Shown: piece after piece, positions 56,588 to 63,982 of the stretch
How the letters are laid out: the number at the start of each line of letters is the position of its first letter
Position numbering within the stretch: the first letter of the stretch is position 1
Assembly (NCBI RefSeq): GCF_023016045.1
Contig: NZ_JALKAP010000004.1
Span: 310,001-374,000, forward strand
Direction of reading: 5' to 3'
Origin: Marinobacter sp. S6332
GTDB taxonomy: Bacteria; Pseudomonadota; Gammaproteobacteria; Pseudomonadales; Oleiphilaceae
DNA: 64,000 nucleotides
Made by a program: the position numbers and the translations under genes
The notes under the pieces: generated by a model
Databases searched by the model: none
The model's input: only the letters and a program-made list of their open reading frames with translations
What the model was told of the DNA's origin: nothing

Positions 56588-57898
56588 TTAAGCTGACTTG
56601 TTTTTAATTTCATTTTCGATCACCCAGAGCCGATCCTGGCCCCAGCAGGTGACATCGCCGTACCGGAAGCTCGGCACACCCCAGAGCCCGCAGTTATACA
56701 TCGCTTGACGATTAACTTCTGCCCACTCACGCCAGCTTTGGTCGTCCAACAGGGCTTTGGCTTTGTGCCAATCCAGTCCTGAACGTTCTACGATCAGCTT
56801 GAGGCCAGTGTCGGTTTCTGAGCGGATGCCTTCGGCATTGACTGCCCGAGCGTAGGTGCGCATGTACTCAATTTCTCTGCCCAGCGAGCGGGCGTATTCA
56901 AACAGAGCGTAGCATCGTTCCACCCCTGGCCCGAGAGGATCAGCGACAAAACCGTAGGGAAGCCCCAGCTTGCTGGCTTCTCTTTTGGTGTCGTGAAATA
57001 TGTACCATTTCTTGGCATCAGGCACCGATAGCCCGCGCATCACCATGGGTAACACCGGCCGAAGATGGAGAGGGATGTTCCAGACTTCTGCCAGCTGAAT
57101 CGCCCGTTCAAGTCCGAGGTAGGAGTAGGGGCTACGGATGGAAAAGAATACCTCTAAGGCCGTACCAGGCTCAGAAGAGTGGTCGGGAAGTCTGACAGCG
57201 TTCTTCGTTAAGTCAGCCCATGTGTGGGTGTACGTTATGGCAGCGGCGTTGTCTCGTTTCAGGCCCTGATCTGTGAGACTGCGCTCAAGATGATCCAGAC
57301 GATCAACGCCCCAGAACCACTCGCCAAGGTACCGAGTCATACTACCTTGATAGTGCCCGAGCCGCCGAAGCAGCTTTTCATTCTCGAGCAGGGATTGGTT
57401 GTGATGATCTGATGGCTCCAGAACTGACCCACTGTGGGCCTCTGAACTCCAGAGATCCGTCAATATTCCGGCCGCAGTGCTGAGCCCTTCGCCAGCTTTT
57501 TCGGCATTGAGCAGCCGAGTTGTGGCGGATGTTAATTCGATGTTCGAGGGTGGCGTAGGCCGGTAAGGCGGTGTGAAGTTATACAGTTTGGCAAGATTGA
57601 TTGCATCTTGCTGAGCCCACTTATGCCAGAGCGACGGCTCCGGGAAAATCTCGTCATCCTGCTGCCAAACGGTATGGAGTTGAAAACGAACCCGAAAACG
57701 TTCCTGCAGTTCGAGGAGAGCTTGCAGCAGGGGGAGTCCAAAAGGGTCACGAGGATTCACGAAAACCAGAATAAGATCGCTCTCGCCCCGCACCCTCGCA
57801 CGAACGCTTTGAATAGATCGTTGCAACACGTAGCGGGGTGAACTGGACAGTGCGCGGGCGACCCAGGGGATAAGGTCCGCGTTGACAGGGCGGCGCAT
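56588..57898 (-). CDS. Double DsbA/HCCA-isomerase-like thioredoxin-fold protein
   Basis: A 436-residue protein built from two thioredoxin-fold halves. The C-terminal half (about 235-430) resembles 2-hydroxychromene-2-carboxylate isomerase/GST-kappa, with FFSIRSPYSYLGLERA, LRPVLPMVMRGL and NCGLWGVPSFRYGD. The N-terminal half (LILVFVNPRDPFGLPLLQAL) is degenerate. Neither half has a CxxC, so a disulfide role is unlikely. An isomerase-like glutathione-dependent activity is possible. It has no operon partner and lies in the dusA-adjacent region. Confidence 0.75.
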   Translation of the reverse strand: MRRPVNADLIPWVARALSSSPRYVLQRSIQSVRARVRGESDLILVFVNPRDPFGLPLLQALLELQERFRVRFQLHTVWQQDDEIFPEPSLWHKWAQQDAINLAKLYNFTPPYRPTPPSNIELTSATTRLLNAEKAGEGLSTAAGILTDLWSSEAHSGSVLEPSDHHNQSLLENEKLLRRLGHYQGSMTRYLGEWFWGVDRLDHLERSLTDQGLKRDNAAAITYTHTWADLTKNAVRLPDHSSEPGTALEVFFSIRSPYSYLGLERAIQLAEVWNIPLHLRPVLPMVMRGLSVPDAKKWYIFHDTKREASKLGLPYGFVADPLGPGVERCYALFEYARSLGREIEYMRTYARAVNAEGIRSETDTGLKLIVERSGLDWHKAKALLDDQSWREWAEVNRQAMYNCGLWGVPSFRYGDVTCWGQDRLWVIENEIKNKSA

Positions 57899-58023
57899 AA
57901 GACAGTCCTTCTTTTTATTATTGATGGAGTTGATGCCAGCGACTGCGTGGGAGCCGGGATAGCGACTGATGGATCAGGTAGTTATGTTACTAGCCATTAG
58001 GGTGGATGGACAGTTTCACTTGA

Positions 58024-58059
58024 CCCAGAGCTCCCGGAGCGATGACCGTGAGCTCTGGG
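58024..58059. terminator. Perfect 10-bp hairpin after the small-gene pair
   Basis: CCCAGAGCTC (58024-58033) and GAGCTCTGGG (58050-58059) form a stem with a 16-nt loop, just beyond the stop of the minus-strand gene at 58076. There is no T-tract. A second short palindrome, ATATCCGGGATAT, lies at 58064-58076. Confidence 0.4.
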
Positions 58060-58075
58060 AGTGATATCCGGGATA

Positions 58076-58444
58076 TTAGCTCTTAAGCGATTGTTTTATT
58101 TGTTTGCGGGCTTCACTGTAGGCAATGTCCCAGCTCTCATTAGACGTCGGTATTCCGTTCGATCCAAGGGGCTGTACACCAAGCTTTTTACGACGCTCGT
58201 TCACTTCTTTGGTGTATTCGGCATTCATAGGGTTAATCCCGCTTCTTCGATCTGCAGCATCGGCAATGGAGTCCATCTGGTGGTCGTATTCTTCGGGAAA
58301 CCACTCAATATGAATGGTTCGCGCTATTCCTGAGACCTTCTTGTTCAGGGCATCTTGCTCGTCTACGAGTTTTATTTCCGCATCGGTTAAACCTTCACGG
58401 GCTTTTTGGTGCGCGCGGGCTTCTTCTTTTTTAAAGCGGTTCAT
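58076..58444 (-). CDS. Hypothetical soluble protein, second gene of a coupled pair
   Basis: A 122-residue, highly charged, helical protein (FKKEEARAHQKAREGLTDAE, SWDIAYSEARKQIKQSLKS). I do not recognise the family. The ATG overlaps the upstream gene's stop by 4 bp (ATGA), so the two are expected to be translated together. No membrane segment or signal is visible. Confidence 0.7.
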   Translation of the reverse strand: MNRFKKEEARAHQKAREGLTDAEIKLVDEQDALNKKVSGIARTIHIEWFPEEYDHQMDSIADAADRRSGINPMNAEYTKEVNERRKKLGVQPLGSNGIPTSNESWDIAYSEARKQIKQSLKS

Positions 58445-58839
58445 AGGCGTTCCTCGATAGGTGGCAGAATATGGATTTCAAAAGACATCGCGTTGTGTGG
58501 GCTTATGATCAGGGCGCGAATTTCAACGGTGTTTTGCTCCTGAGTAATGTCCAGTATTTCACGGGTTACTGTGTTGTACCTGAGTTCGGACACCCAGCGC
58601 TGCAGGAAAAATGTTAATGCGCTGTTTGTATCGCAGCTTCGGGTAATCAGTTCGCAGCGCAGGTATGCGCTGGGGTTGTCCCATTGGCGAACGATGTTTG
58701 ATTTCTCGATATCGAAAACGCTGTCTTGATCGAACAAAGCGAACTGCAGGTCGTAATCGAAACCGGCGATGGTGGAATCAAAGTCGTATTGTTCAGATGT
58801 GAACCCGTGCTGGGCAAGAATGGTTGAAAAGTCGTGCAT
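58441..58839 (-). CDS. Hypothetical soluble protein, first gene of a coupled pair
   Basis: A 132-residue protein with mixed alpha/beta pattern (TIAGFDYDLQFALFDQDSVF, AYLRCELITRSCDTNSA, VEIRALIISPHNAMSFEIHI). The family is not recognised and no catalytic motif is evident. It sits in the accessory region and is coupled to the 122-residue gene. Confidence 0.7.
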   Translation of the reverse strand: MHDFSTILAQHGFTSEQYDFDSTIAGFDYDLQFALFDQDSVFDIEKSNIVRQWDNPSAYLRCELITRSCDTNSALTFFLQRWVSELRYNTVTREILDITQEQNTVEIRALIISPHNAMSFEIHILPPIEERL

Positions 58840-59065
58840 GGTGGTTCCTTTGGTGATTGGCTTGCCGTATTCATTGCCAAGTCATCGAGGAGTTGTTGGG
58901 ACTGTAACTTAAGGGTGCGACAAATCATGTCGTATGATTCGAGCGAGTAATGTAGACCGGTTCGTCATTGCCTGAGAGCCCGATGCACAGCAGTAGACGG
59001 ACCTCTACCAGCTGATTCGTGTCGGTTTAGGGGAGGGTTTGGTGCCTGCCTGACGAGCACCTGAG

Positions 59066-59111
59066 GTATGTGCAAACCAAAGATCAGGGTTCCGGGTATG
59101 TTCAAACCAAA
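59066..59111 (+). repeat. Direct repeat pair GTATGT(G/T)CAAACCAAA
   Basis: Copies at 59066-59081 and 59096-59111 differ at one of 16 positions and start exactly 30 bp apart. They could be a regulator's tandem site or a duplication scar. Confidence 0.5.
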
Positions 59112-59357
59112 AGCCTTGAATCAATGAGTGTGCAAGTACTCGGTATCGCCTGGAACATGATGTTGGGGCCAGAGTCTTGAACGATATTGGTCAAACAATG
59201 CTTGTGCTTTTGAAATGTTGAAGGGCTGCTTTTTTTAGAAGGATTGGATTGGTTCTAAACAGAAGCGAACATTCGAGTCGGGGCTTTTTTCCAGAGCTTT
59301 CAAGCAAGTCAACGGCGGTCAACAGATTAGATGATAGAGCCCTATTCTTGGGGTAAA

Positions 59358-59373
59358 CTGCTGTTTTATACAG
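59358..59373 (+). promoter_or_regulatory. Possible LexA-type (SOS) box upstream of pilU-like gene
   Basis: CTGCTGTTTTATACAG has the CTG-N10-CAG form with a strong right half (ATACAG), resembling the Escherichia coli dinG box. The left half is a poorer match. It is 228 bp from the pilU-like start. Confidence 0.4.
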
Positions 59374-59600
59374 GTGTCGATATATCAGTCGGAGTCCGAG
59401 TATCGTAAGAATAATGGTGCTACCGGGAGTCCGCTGCCGCTACAGCAAGCGTCAGTGGGTGAGCTTAAAAAGCAGGCGCCTGCCTCAGGTATGATGCCTC
59501 TGACGAGGCTTGCGCCGAGCAAGGGCCGTGCGAGCTTTACATCTGTGGCCGAGGTTTACCTCATTCGTTTTTCCTGATCTTGATATCTCCAGGAGTTGTT

Positions 59601-60701
59601 GTGGAATTACCCGCTTACCTGAAAGTCATGGCTGATAAAGGTGCATCTGACCTATATCTTTCAACCGGCGCGCTGGTGATGCTCAAGATAGAGGGAAAAA
59701 CTGGCCCTATCACCCAGAAGCCCCTACCTGCTGGCTCTGTGAAGGAGTTGGCTTACTCCGTTATGAACGACAAGCAGCGTTCGGAATTCGAGAAGAATCT
59801 GGAGTTGGACATGGCTGTCGGGGTAAGCCAAGTCGGGCGATTCCGGGTGAATGTTTTCTGGCAGAGGGGCGAGGTGGCGATGGTTATCCGCCATCTTAAA
59901 ACAGAAATACCCTCGTTCGAAGCACTAGGATTGCCTCGAGTACTGGAACAACTGATCATGGAGCCTAGGGGCCTGATTCTGGTGGTCGGCGCGACCGGGT
60001 CTGGTAAGTCAACTACCTTGGCGTCGATGATTGATTATCGGAATGACCATAAAGCAGGTCACATCCTTACCATCGAAGATCCGATCGAATACACCCATCA
60101 CCATAAGCAGAGTGTGGTGAATCAGCGAGAGGTCGGCGTCGATACTCATTCCTATGAAGAGGCGCTTCGCAGGGCCATGCGAGAGGCGCCTGATGTCATC
60201 ATGATTGGTGAAATACGTGACCGGCAAACCATGAAGCATGCTTTGACCTATGCTGAAACGGGTCACCTCTGTATTGCAACGCTGCATGCCAGCAATGTGG
60301 ACCAGACGATACGCCGGATTGTGAACTTCTTCCCCGAACATGCACATCGTGAGCTCTTCATGGATCTGAGTCTGAATCTGAAAGCCGTTGTATCCCAGCG
60401 CCTGTTGAAAGGAAAAGATGGCAAGCGTGTAGCGGCCGTTGAGGTGATGCTGGCCAGTCCCTACATAAAGGATCTGATTAATAAGGGGGAAGTTGATGGT
60501 ATTGGAGACATTATGGAGAAGAGCCCCGAACAGGGTATGAAAACCTTTGATCAGGCCATCATGGAGCTTTTTAGCGAGGGTAGGATCAGTCAGGAAGTGG
60601 CCTTGGCCAACGCAGATTCACGTCATAATCTTGGTGTGAAGATACGTCTGGAAACAGGAGTTTTCGGTTCTGGAGAGGATACTTTCAGTATTCAGGGTTG
60701 A
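59601..60701 (+). CDS. PilU/PilT-family pilus retraction ATPase, solitary
   Basis: About 366 residues from GTG 59601, which has AGGAG 5 bp upstream; a TTG further up at 59580 is less likely. The ATPase has Walker A GATGSGKSTTLASM, Asp box TIEDPIEYTHHHKQS, Walker B VIMIGEIRD, and the His box GHLCIATLHASN. The PilU-like C-terminus reads EKSPEQGMKTFDQAIMELF. PilU proteins assist PilT in retracting type IV pili. No other pilus gene is nearby, and the setting is an accessory region. Confidence 0.88.
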   Translation: MELPAYLKVMADKGASDLYLSTGALVMLKIEGKTGPITQKPLPAGSVKELAYSVMNDKQRSEFEKNLELDMAVGVSQVGRFRVNVFWQRGEVAMVIRHLKTEIPSFEALGLPRVLEQLIMEPRGLILVVGATGSGKSTTLASMIDYRNDHKAGHILTIEDPIEYTHHHKQSVVNQREVGVDTHSYEEALRRAMREAPDVIMIGEIRDRQTMKHALTYAETGHLCIATLHASNVDQTIRRIVNFFPEHAHRELFMDLSLNLKAVVSQRLLKGKDGKRVAAVEVMLASPYIKDLINKGEVDGIGDIMEKSPEQGMKTFDQAIMELFSEGRISQEVALANADSRHNLGVKIRLETGVFGSGEDTFSIQG

Positions 60702-60916
60702 TAGGAAACGCTAATCAATCTCAGGCTAGGAGGAATCCTGCCCCTTTACTGCTGACGTGCCTAAAAAAAGAGGCTGAATTTCTCCAAAGGTGAGTGTTGA
60801 TCTATCCATCCGAATGTCCGCTTTGCGGCCTTTGCGGTCATTGTAAAAGTCTCTACTCAAAACCTCGATTATTTTCTGGGGGGATTACACATCACCAAAC
60901 GATTGGCAGCTCCCCC

Positions 60917-61120
60917 TCAGGCCGTTGTGTTCGCCGGCGACAAATGCTCCCTTCGCATCGCATAAGCCGCTGTTCCGGCTTCTCTGGAGCGTGCAACCAC
61001 ACAACCGTCGTTATTCGATAAAACCACGATGGGGGGATGCCGAAAATCCGGCCGGAACAGCTTCTCGCACGATGCGTAGAAATTGTTGCAATCCACCAGG
61101 GCGAAGACTGGCGACTTCAT
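60917..61120 (-). pseudogene. umuC: Truncated umuC (DNA polymerase V catalytic subunit) N-terminus
   Basis: The first 45 or so residues are a classic UmuC start (MKSPVFALVDCNNFYASCEK, LFRPDFRHPPIVVLSNNDGC, VVARSREA), including the catalytic-metal Asp of LVDCNNFYAS. After REA the frame loses similarity and stops 18 codons later. About 350 residues of the polymerase are missing, so it cannot be functional as a polymerase. Its ATG overlaps the upstream CLCA_X stop by 4 bp. Confidence 0.85.
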
Positions 61121-61866
61121 CCGGCTTTGGCCTGCTCGCGATACAGGGCTGCGCCCAGCGCAACGAAATAGTTCTGGAAGGCTTCATTGATTCGCTGGCG
61201 ATGAACACCCTCTGGATAAAGGCCTGCTTTGGCTTCATCGGAGTAGACAGTGCCACGCACCAGAAAGGGATTTGCGGGCGTACTGTCTTCAATGAATGCT
61301 TCAAAAGACCGGGCGCAGAGCTCTTCGGGTTTGGCGTAATACAGCACCTTCATCTGACTGTCTGCCACCTGTGACGCCTGGAACAATGGGCTGGGCGCGG
61401 TTCCGTCTTCAGTGAGCAAGATGGTTTGAAAACAGGTGCTGAGCAGGTCGTTTAACGGGTGCTCTTTTTGTTTGGCGCTTCCCAGCCAACCGCTGGAGGC
61501 AAACCCGAACTTCCCCAAATCGCGGAACGCCTTGCTCCCCATATAATGATCAAAGGCATGGAACCACTCGTGAGCCAGACTACCGGCACCGGCGTTCTTT
61601 GCGAGTGCCAGTTGTCGGGTTGCGGGAATATAGTGGGCAGACACCCCGGGCCTACCACCAATGCCGTACTGCATGCCGAGAGTTCCACGAAGAGATATGA
61701 GGTTTTCTGGCCCCTGCAAAGTCGTCATCAGATCACACAGAGCCCTGTAAAACCGATCAGCCGCACGATCCCGCTCTGCTGGTGTCACCCAGCGGCCGAC
61801 CTCGATGCCTCGGAAATCGAATCGGCGCCGTACCGTAATAAAAGAGATGGGGTGAGAGATCGTCAT
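61117..61866 (-). CDS. CLCA_X-type protein with HExxH metallopeptidase-like motif
   Basis: 249 residues from ATG 61866, which follows GGAGG; upstream in-frame codons to 62004 would cross the LexA box. The key motif is LAHEWFHAFDHYMG (HEWFH), a zinc-metallopeptidase signature. SAKQKEHPLNDLLS and FEAFIEDSTPANPFL are also notable. It resembles the proteobacterial proteins annotated as CLCA_X family, whose function is unknown. A LexA box 99 bp upstream and umuC coupled downstream suggest DNA-damage induction. Confidence 0.8.
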   Translation of the reverse strand: MTISHPISFITVRRRFDFRGIEVGRWVTPAERDRAADRFYRALCDLMTTLQGPENLISLRGTLGMQYGIGGRPGVSAHYIPATRQLALAKNAGAGSLAHEWFHAFDHYMGSKAFRDLGKFGFASSGWLGSAKQKEHPLNDLLSTCFQTILLTEDGTAPSPLFQASQVADSQMKVLYYAKPEELCARSFEAFIEDSTPANPFLVRGTVYSDEAKAGLYPEGVHRQRINEAFQNYFVALGAALYREQAKAG

Positions 61867-61964
61867 GAATATCCTCCACGTTTGAGCGATCAAAACGGAA
61901 TGGCATTGGTGAGAGAGCGGCTTATGGTCGCCAAGATGTGTGACGGGCATATTACACACAAAAA

Positions 61965-61980
61965 CTGTTTTTTTATACAG
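61965..61980 (-). promoter_or_regulatory. LexA (SOS) box of the CLCA_X-umuC unit
   Basis: Read on the minus strand, CTGTATAAAAAAACAG fits CTG-N10-CAG with the AT-rich core of the gammaproteobacterial LexA consensus, close to the umuDC box. It is 99 bp upstream of the CLCA_X start. Confidence 0.8.
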
Positions 61981-62134
61981 TGTTTTGGCGCTGTGTGAGC
62001 CCATGCTATTCCTGTGGGGCGGCCACCGGCAGCGTTTGGAGCGTCAAGTGTAGTGTGCAGGTGCACTTGTGGCGCAGCTTGAAAGGTTTTATCTTTTGGT
62101 TCAGGACGATCAACACTAACAAAGGATTTGTTAC

Positions 62135-62596
62135 ATGGCCTGCTACAACAACGGTGATTTCCAGAAGTATTTCAACGAAAATATGGACGCTTTAGGGCTC
62201 CCATCCCCTTCTACTTGGTTTGACGCTTCAATGACTACCTTCGGTGTTGCTAGTGCATCGGTAGAACTGACCGGAAAGTTTGGTGGTCAGACGGCATTGC
62301 GAACGCTCGCGGGCGCAACCTTCACTGGCGAGAAATTAATCATCGGTGCAGGCTTGTTACTCATAGGATATGCAGGCGCGGCAATTGGCAGTGCAGCGGT
62401 AGCTACCGGTCGAAGCTTAGGTTGCGGCACTCGTATGATTGATGTGATTGGTTATATTGAAAAAAACAATCTGCAATTTAAAGGGTATAAAGAGTTCTAT
62501 ATCCGTCACCCAGAAGTCTATGATGTTAATCACTCCAACCGCGAATCTTTTGTTGTCAAAGTTAGACACCAACATAAACTTTTCGAGTGCGCGTGA
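62135..62596 (+). CDS. Small glycine-zipper protein, candidate pore-forming toxin
   Basis: A 153-residue protein. There is a polar N-terminus without a signal peptide (MACYNNGDFQKYFNENMDAL), then a hydrophobic Gly/Ala-rich segment at about 67-92 with glycine-zipper spacing (GAGLLLIGYAGAAIGSAAVA). A basic/polar C-terminal domain of about 60 residues follows (KGYKEFYIRHPEVYDVNHSN). AAAGGA lies upstream. The stop overlaps the next ATG (TGATG). The arrangement resembles membrane-acting effectors or bacteriocins paired with small immunity proteins; the family is not recognised. Confidence 0.6.
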   Translation: MACYNNGDFQKYFNENMDALGLPSPSTWFDASMTTFGVASASVELTGKFGGQTALRTLAGATFTGEKLIIGAGLLLIGYAGAAIGSAAVATGRSLGCGTRMIDVIGYIEKNNLQFKGYKEFYIRHPEVYDVNHSNRESFVVKVRHQHKLFECA

Positions 62597-62796
62597 TGGC
62601 TAAGGCTAGGATCAAAGACGATCTTGCTCTGCTAATGGTGGGCCTACTCGTCTCGATCATTGCTTGGGGCGTGTTTCAAGTGGTGGGTATGTGGGTTATC
62701 TATATCTACTCCGTTCTGGTGGTTTTGGTCTGGGCCCAGCGCTACCAGCGTAAGCGCAAGGCCCGCAAGATTGGAGCTAAAGATAGGAACGACTGA
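62596..62796 (+). CDS. Small two-helix membrane protein, candidate immunity protein
   Basis: 66 residues from ATG 62596, sharing bases with the upstream stop (TGATG). Two adjacent hydrophobic helices (LALLMVGLLVSIIAWGVF and GMWVIYIYSVLVVLVW) are followed by a strongly basic tail (RYQRKRKARKIGAKDR). Size, topology and coupling suit an immunity partner for the protein encoded before it. That pairing is inference. Confidence 0.6.
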   Translation: MAKARIKDDLALLMVGLLVSIIAWGVFQVVGMWVIYIYSVLVVLVWAQRYQRKRKARKIGAKDRND

Positions 62797-62811
62797 TCGG
62801 GCTCTATCAGT

Positions 62812-63837
62812 TCATCCATCGCGCTGAGCAAAAGCCCCCAAGCCCCGCCGTAGAAACAGCGCAGCGTCCTTCACCGTTTCCTCCGGCAACTCCTCCATCG
62901 GAATGTGCCCCGCTGTCGGGTATACAATAAGTTCCGTTTTCGGGATATCTGCCATCCACTTGTCGGCAAGCTCCAAAGGTACCCATGCGTCCTCTTCACC
63001 CCACATCAGAAGTGTTTCGGCGGTAATGCGGTTAAACGGCGCTGGCTCGAAATTTTCAGCTCGGGCTTCGATCATTTTCAGGGTTTTAACGTACAGAGGT
63101 TTTGCGCCCGGGCGCAGGTTCATGTGAACGTAGCGTATGTAATCTTCTTGAGCTACACGGTCTGAGTCGCCGTAAACCCAGGCAACGTTTAGCGCTACCA
63201 TCCAAGCTGGCTGAATGTAATTGCCAATAAACGCAACGGGCGGGAGAGTACCAATGCTGAGTATCCAGGGTGTATCTTGCGGGTAGCCGAAAGGGTCGAG
63301 AAGAATCAGCTTATTGACGCGCCCGGGGTTTCGGGCTGCGTATCTTGCGGCAATATAACCCCCCAAAGAATTCCCGGCGAGCGAAACGCTGTTCAAATCC
63401 AGCTTATTCACAAACTTCTCGAAGGCATCCAGCGCGTGCTCCTCGTTGAAGTCATCTAGCTCTGTTGGCCCGCCAGTCAGGCCAAAGCCTGGCATATCAA
63501 GTGCAATTACCCGGTGATTTTTTGAAAGTTCGTCAATCCATGTGTCCCAGGTTTGCAGGGATGAAAAGATGCCGTGCATAAGAATGACGACCTCGCCCTG
63601 ACCGCGATCCTGATAGTGGATGTTGTAGCCGTTCACCTTCACGAATTTCGAGTATTCATTCGTGTACCTGCTTTCCAGGTCCTCCATATCCATGCTGATC
63701 AAGCCTCCCCAGTGACTTAGGGTGGGTGCCGCTTTCATGGATGCCCCGATGGCAGAACAGCCCGATAGGGTAACAACGAAAAGCAACAGCGCTAGCAGTG
63801 ACAGCAGGCGGGAATTTTTATAGTTGGCTGTGAACAT
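62812..63837 (-). CDS. Alpha/beta hydrolase lipoprotein
   Basis: A 341-residue protein with a lipoprotein signal ending in lipobox LSGC (near residue 27). The hydrolase fold has the oxyanion motif ILMHGIFSSLQTWD, nucleophile elbow AGNSLGGYIAARYAA, an acid in WGEEDAWVPL, and catalytic His in TAGHIPMEELPE. It is probably an esterase or lipase-like enzyme anchored in the envelope. Substrate is unknown. It is convergent with the candidate immunity gene, with a 15-bp gap. Confidence 0.88.
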   Translation of the reverse strand: MFTANYKNSRLLSLLALLLFVVTLSGCSAIGASMKAAPTLSHWGGLISMDMEDLESRYTNEYSKFVKVNGYNIHYQDRGQGEVVILMHGIFSSLQTWDTWIDELSKNHRVIALDMPGFGLTGGPTELDDFNEEHALDAFEKFVNKLDLNSVSLAGNSLGGYIAARYAARNPGRVNKLILLDPFGYPQDTPWILSIGTLPPVAFIGNYIQPAWMVALNVAWVYGDSDRVAQEDYIRYVHMNLRPGAKPLYVKTLKMIEARAENFEPAPFNRITAETLLMWGEEDAWVPLELADKWMADIPKTELIVYPTAGHIPMEELPEETVKDAALFLRRGLGAFAQRDG

Positions 63838-63957
63838 TGGGCTAATCCTGATTTGTTCGATCTTGTGGCTAGCCTCGCAGCAAGACCGGTTTAAGCCATT
63901 GACGCAATTGCCTAAGGGTGTGTGGCCATTTAAGTCATGTTAGATTTAATCGTTTGA

Positions 63958-63982
63958 TTTAAAAGAAAAAACATCTTTTAAA
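63958..63982. repeat. AT-rich perfect inverted repeat at the window end
   Basis: TTTAAAAGA (63958-63966) pairs with TCTTTTAAA (63974-63982) around a 7-nt loop in a very AT-rich stretch upstream of the hydrolase gene. It could be an operator or belong to a gene beyond the window. Confidence 0.4.

Larger units (their letters stand above)
58840..59600. other. Long non-coding stretch in the accessory region
   Basis: About 760 bp with no convincing gene. It holds a GGTGC/GCACC inverted repeat (59041-59062), a 16-bp direct repeat pair (59066 and 59096), two T-rich runs (59230-59237 and 59285-59291) and an SOS-like box (59358). A 67-codon GTG frame at 59374 has no ribosome site and no recognised similarity. 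Confidence 0.5.

Noticed and set aside
59374..59577. A 67-codon GTG-started open frame just after the SOS-like box
   Set aside because: No ribosome binding site and no recognised motif; kept only as part of the non-coding description.
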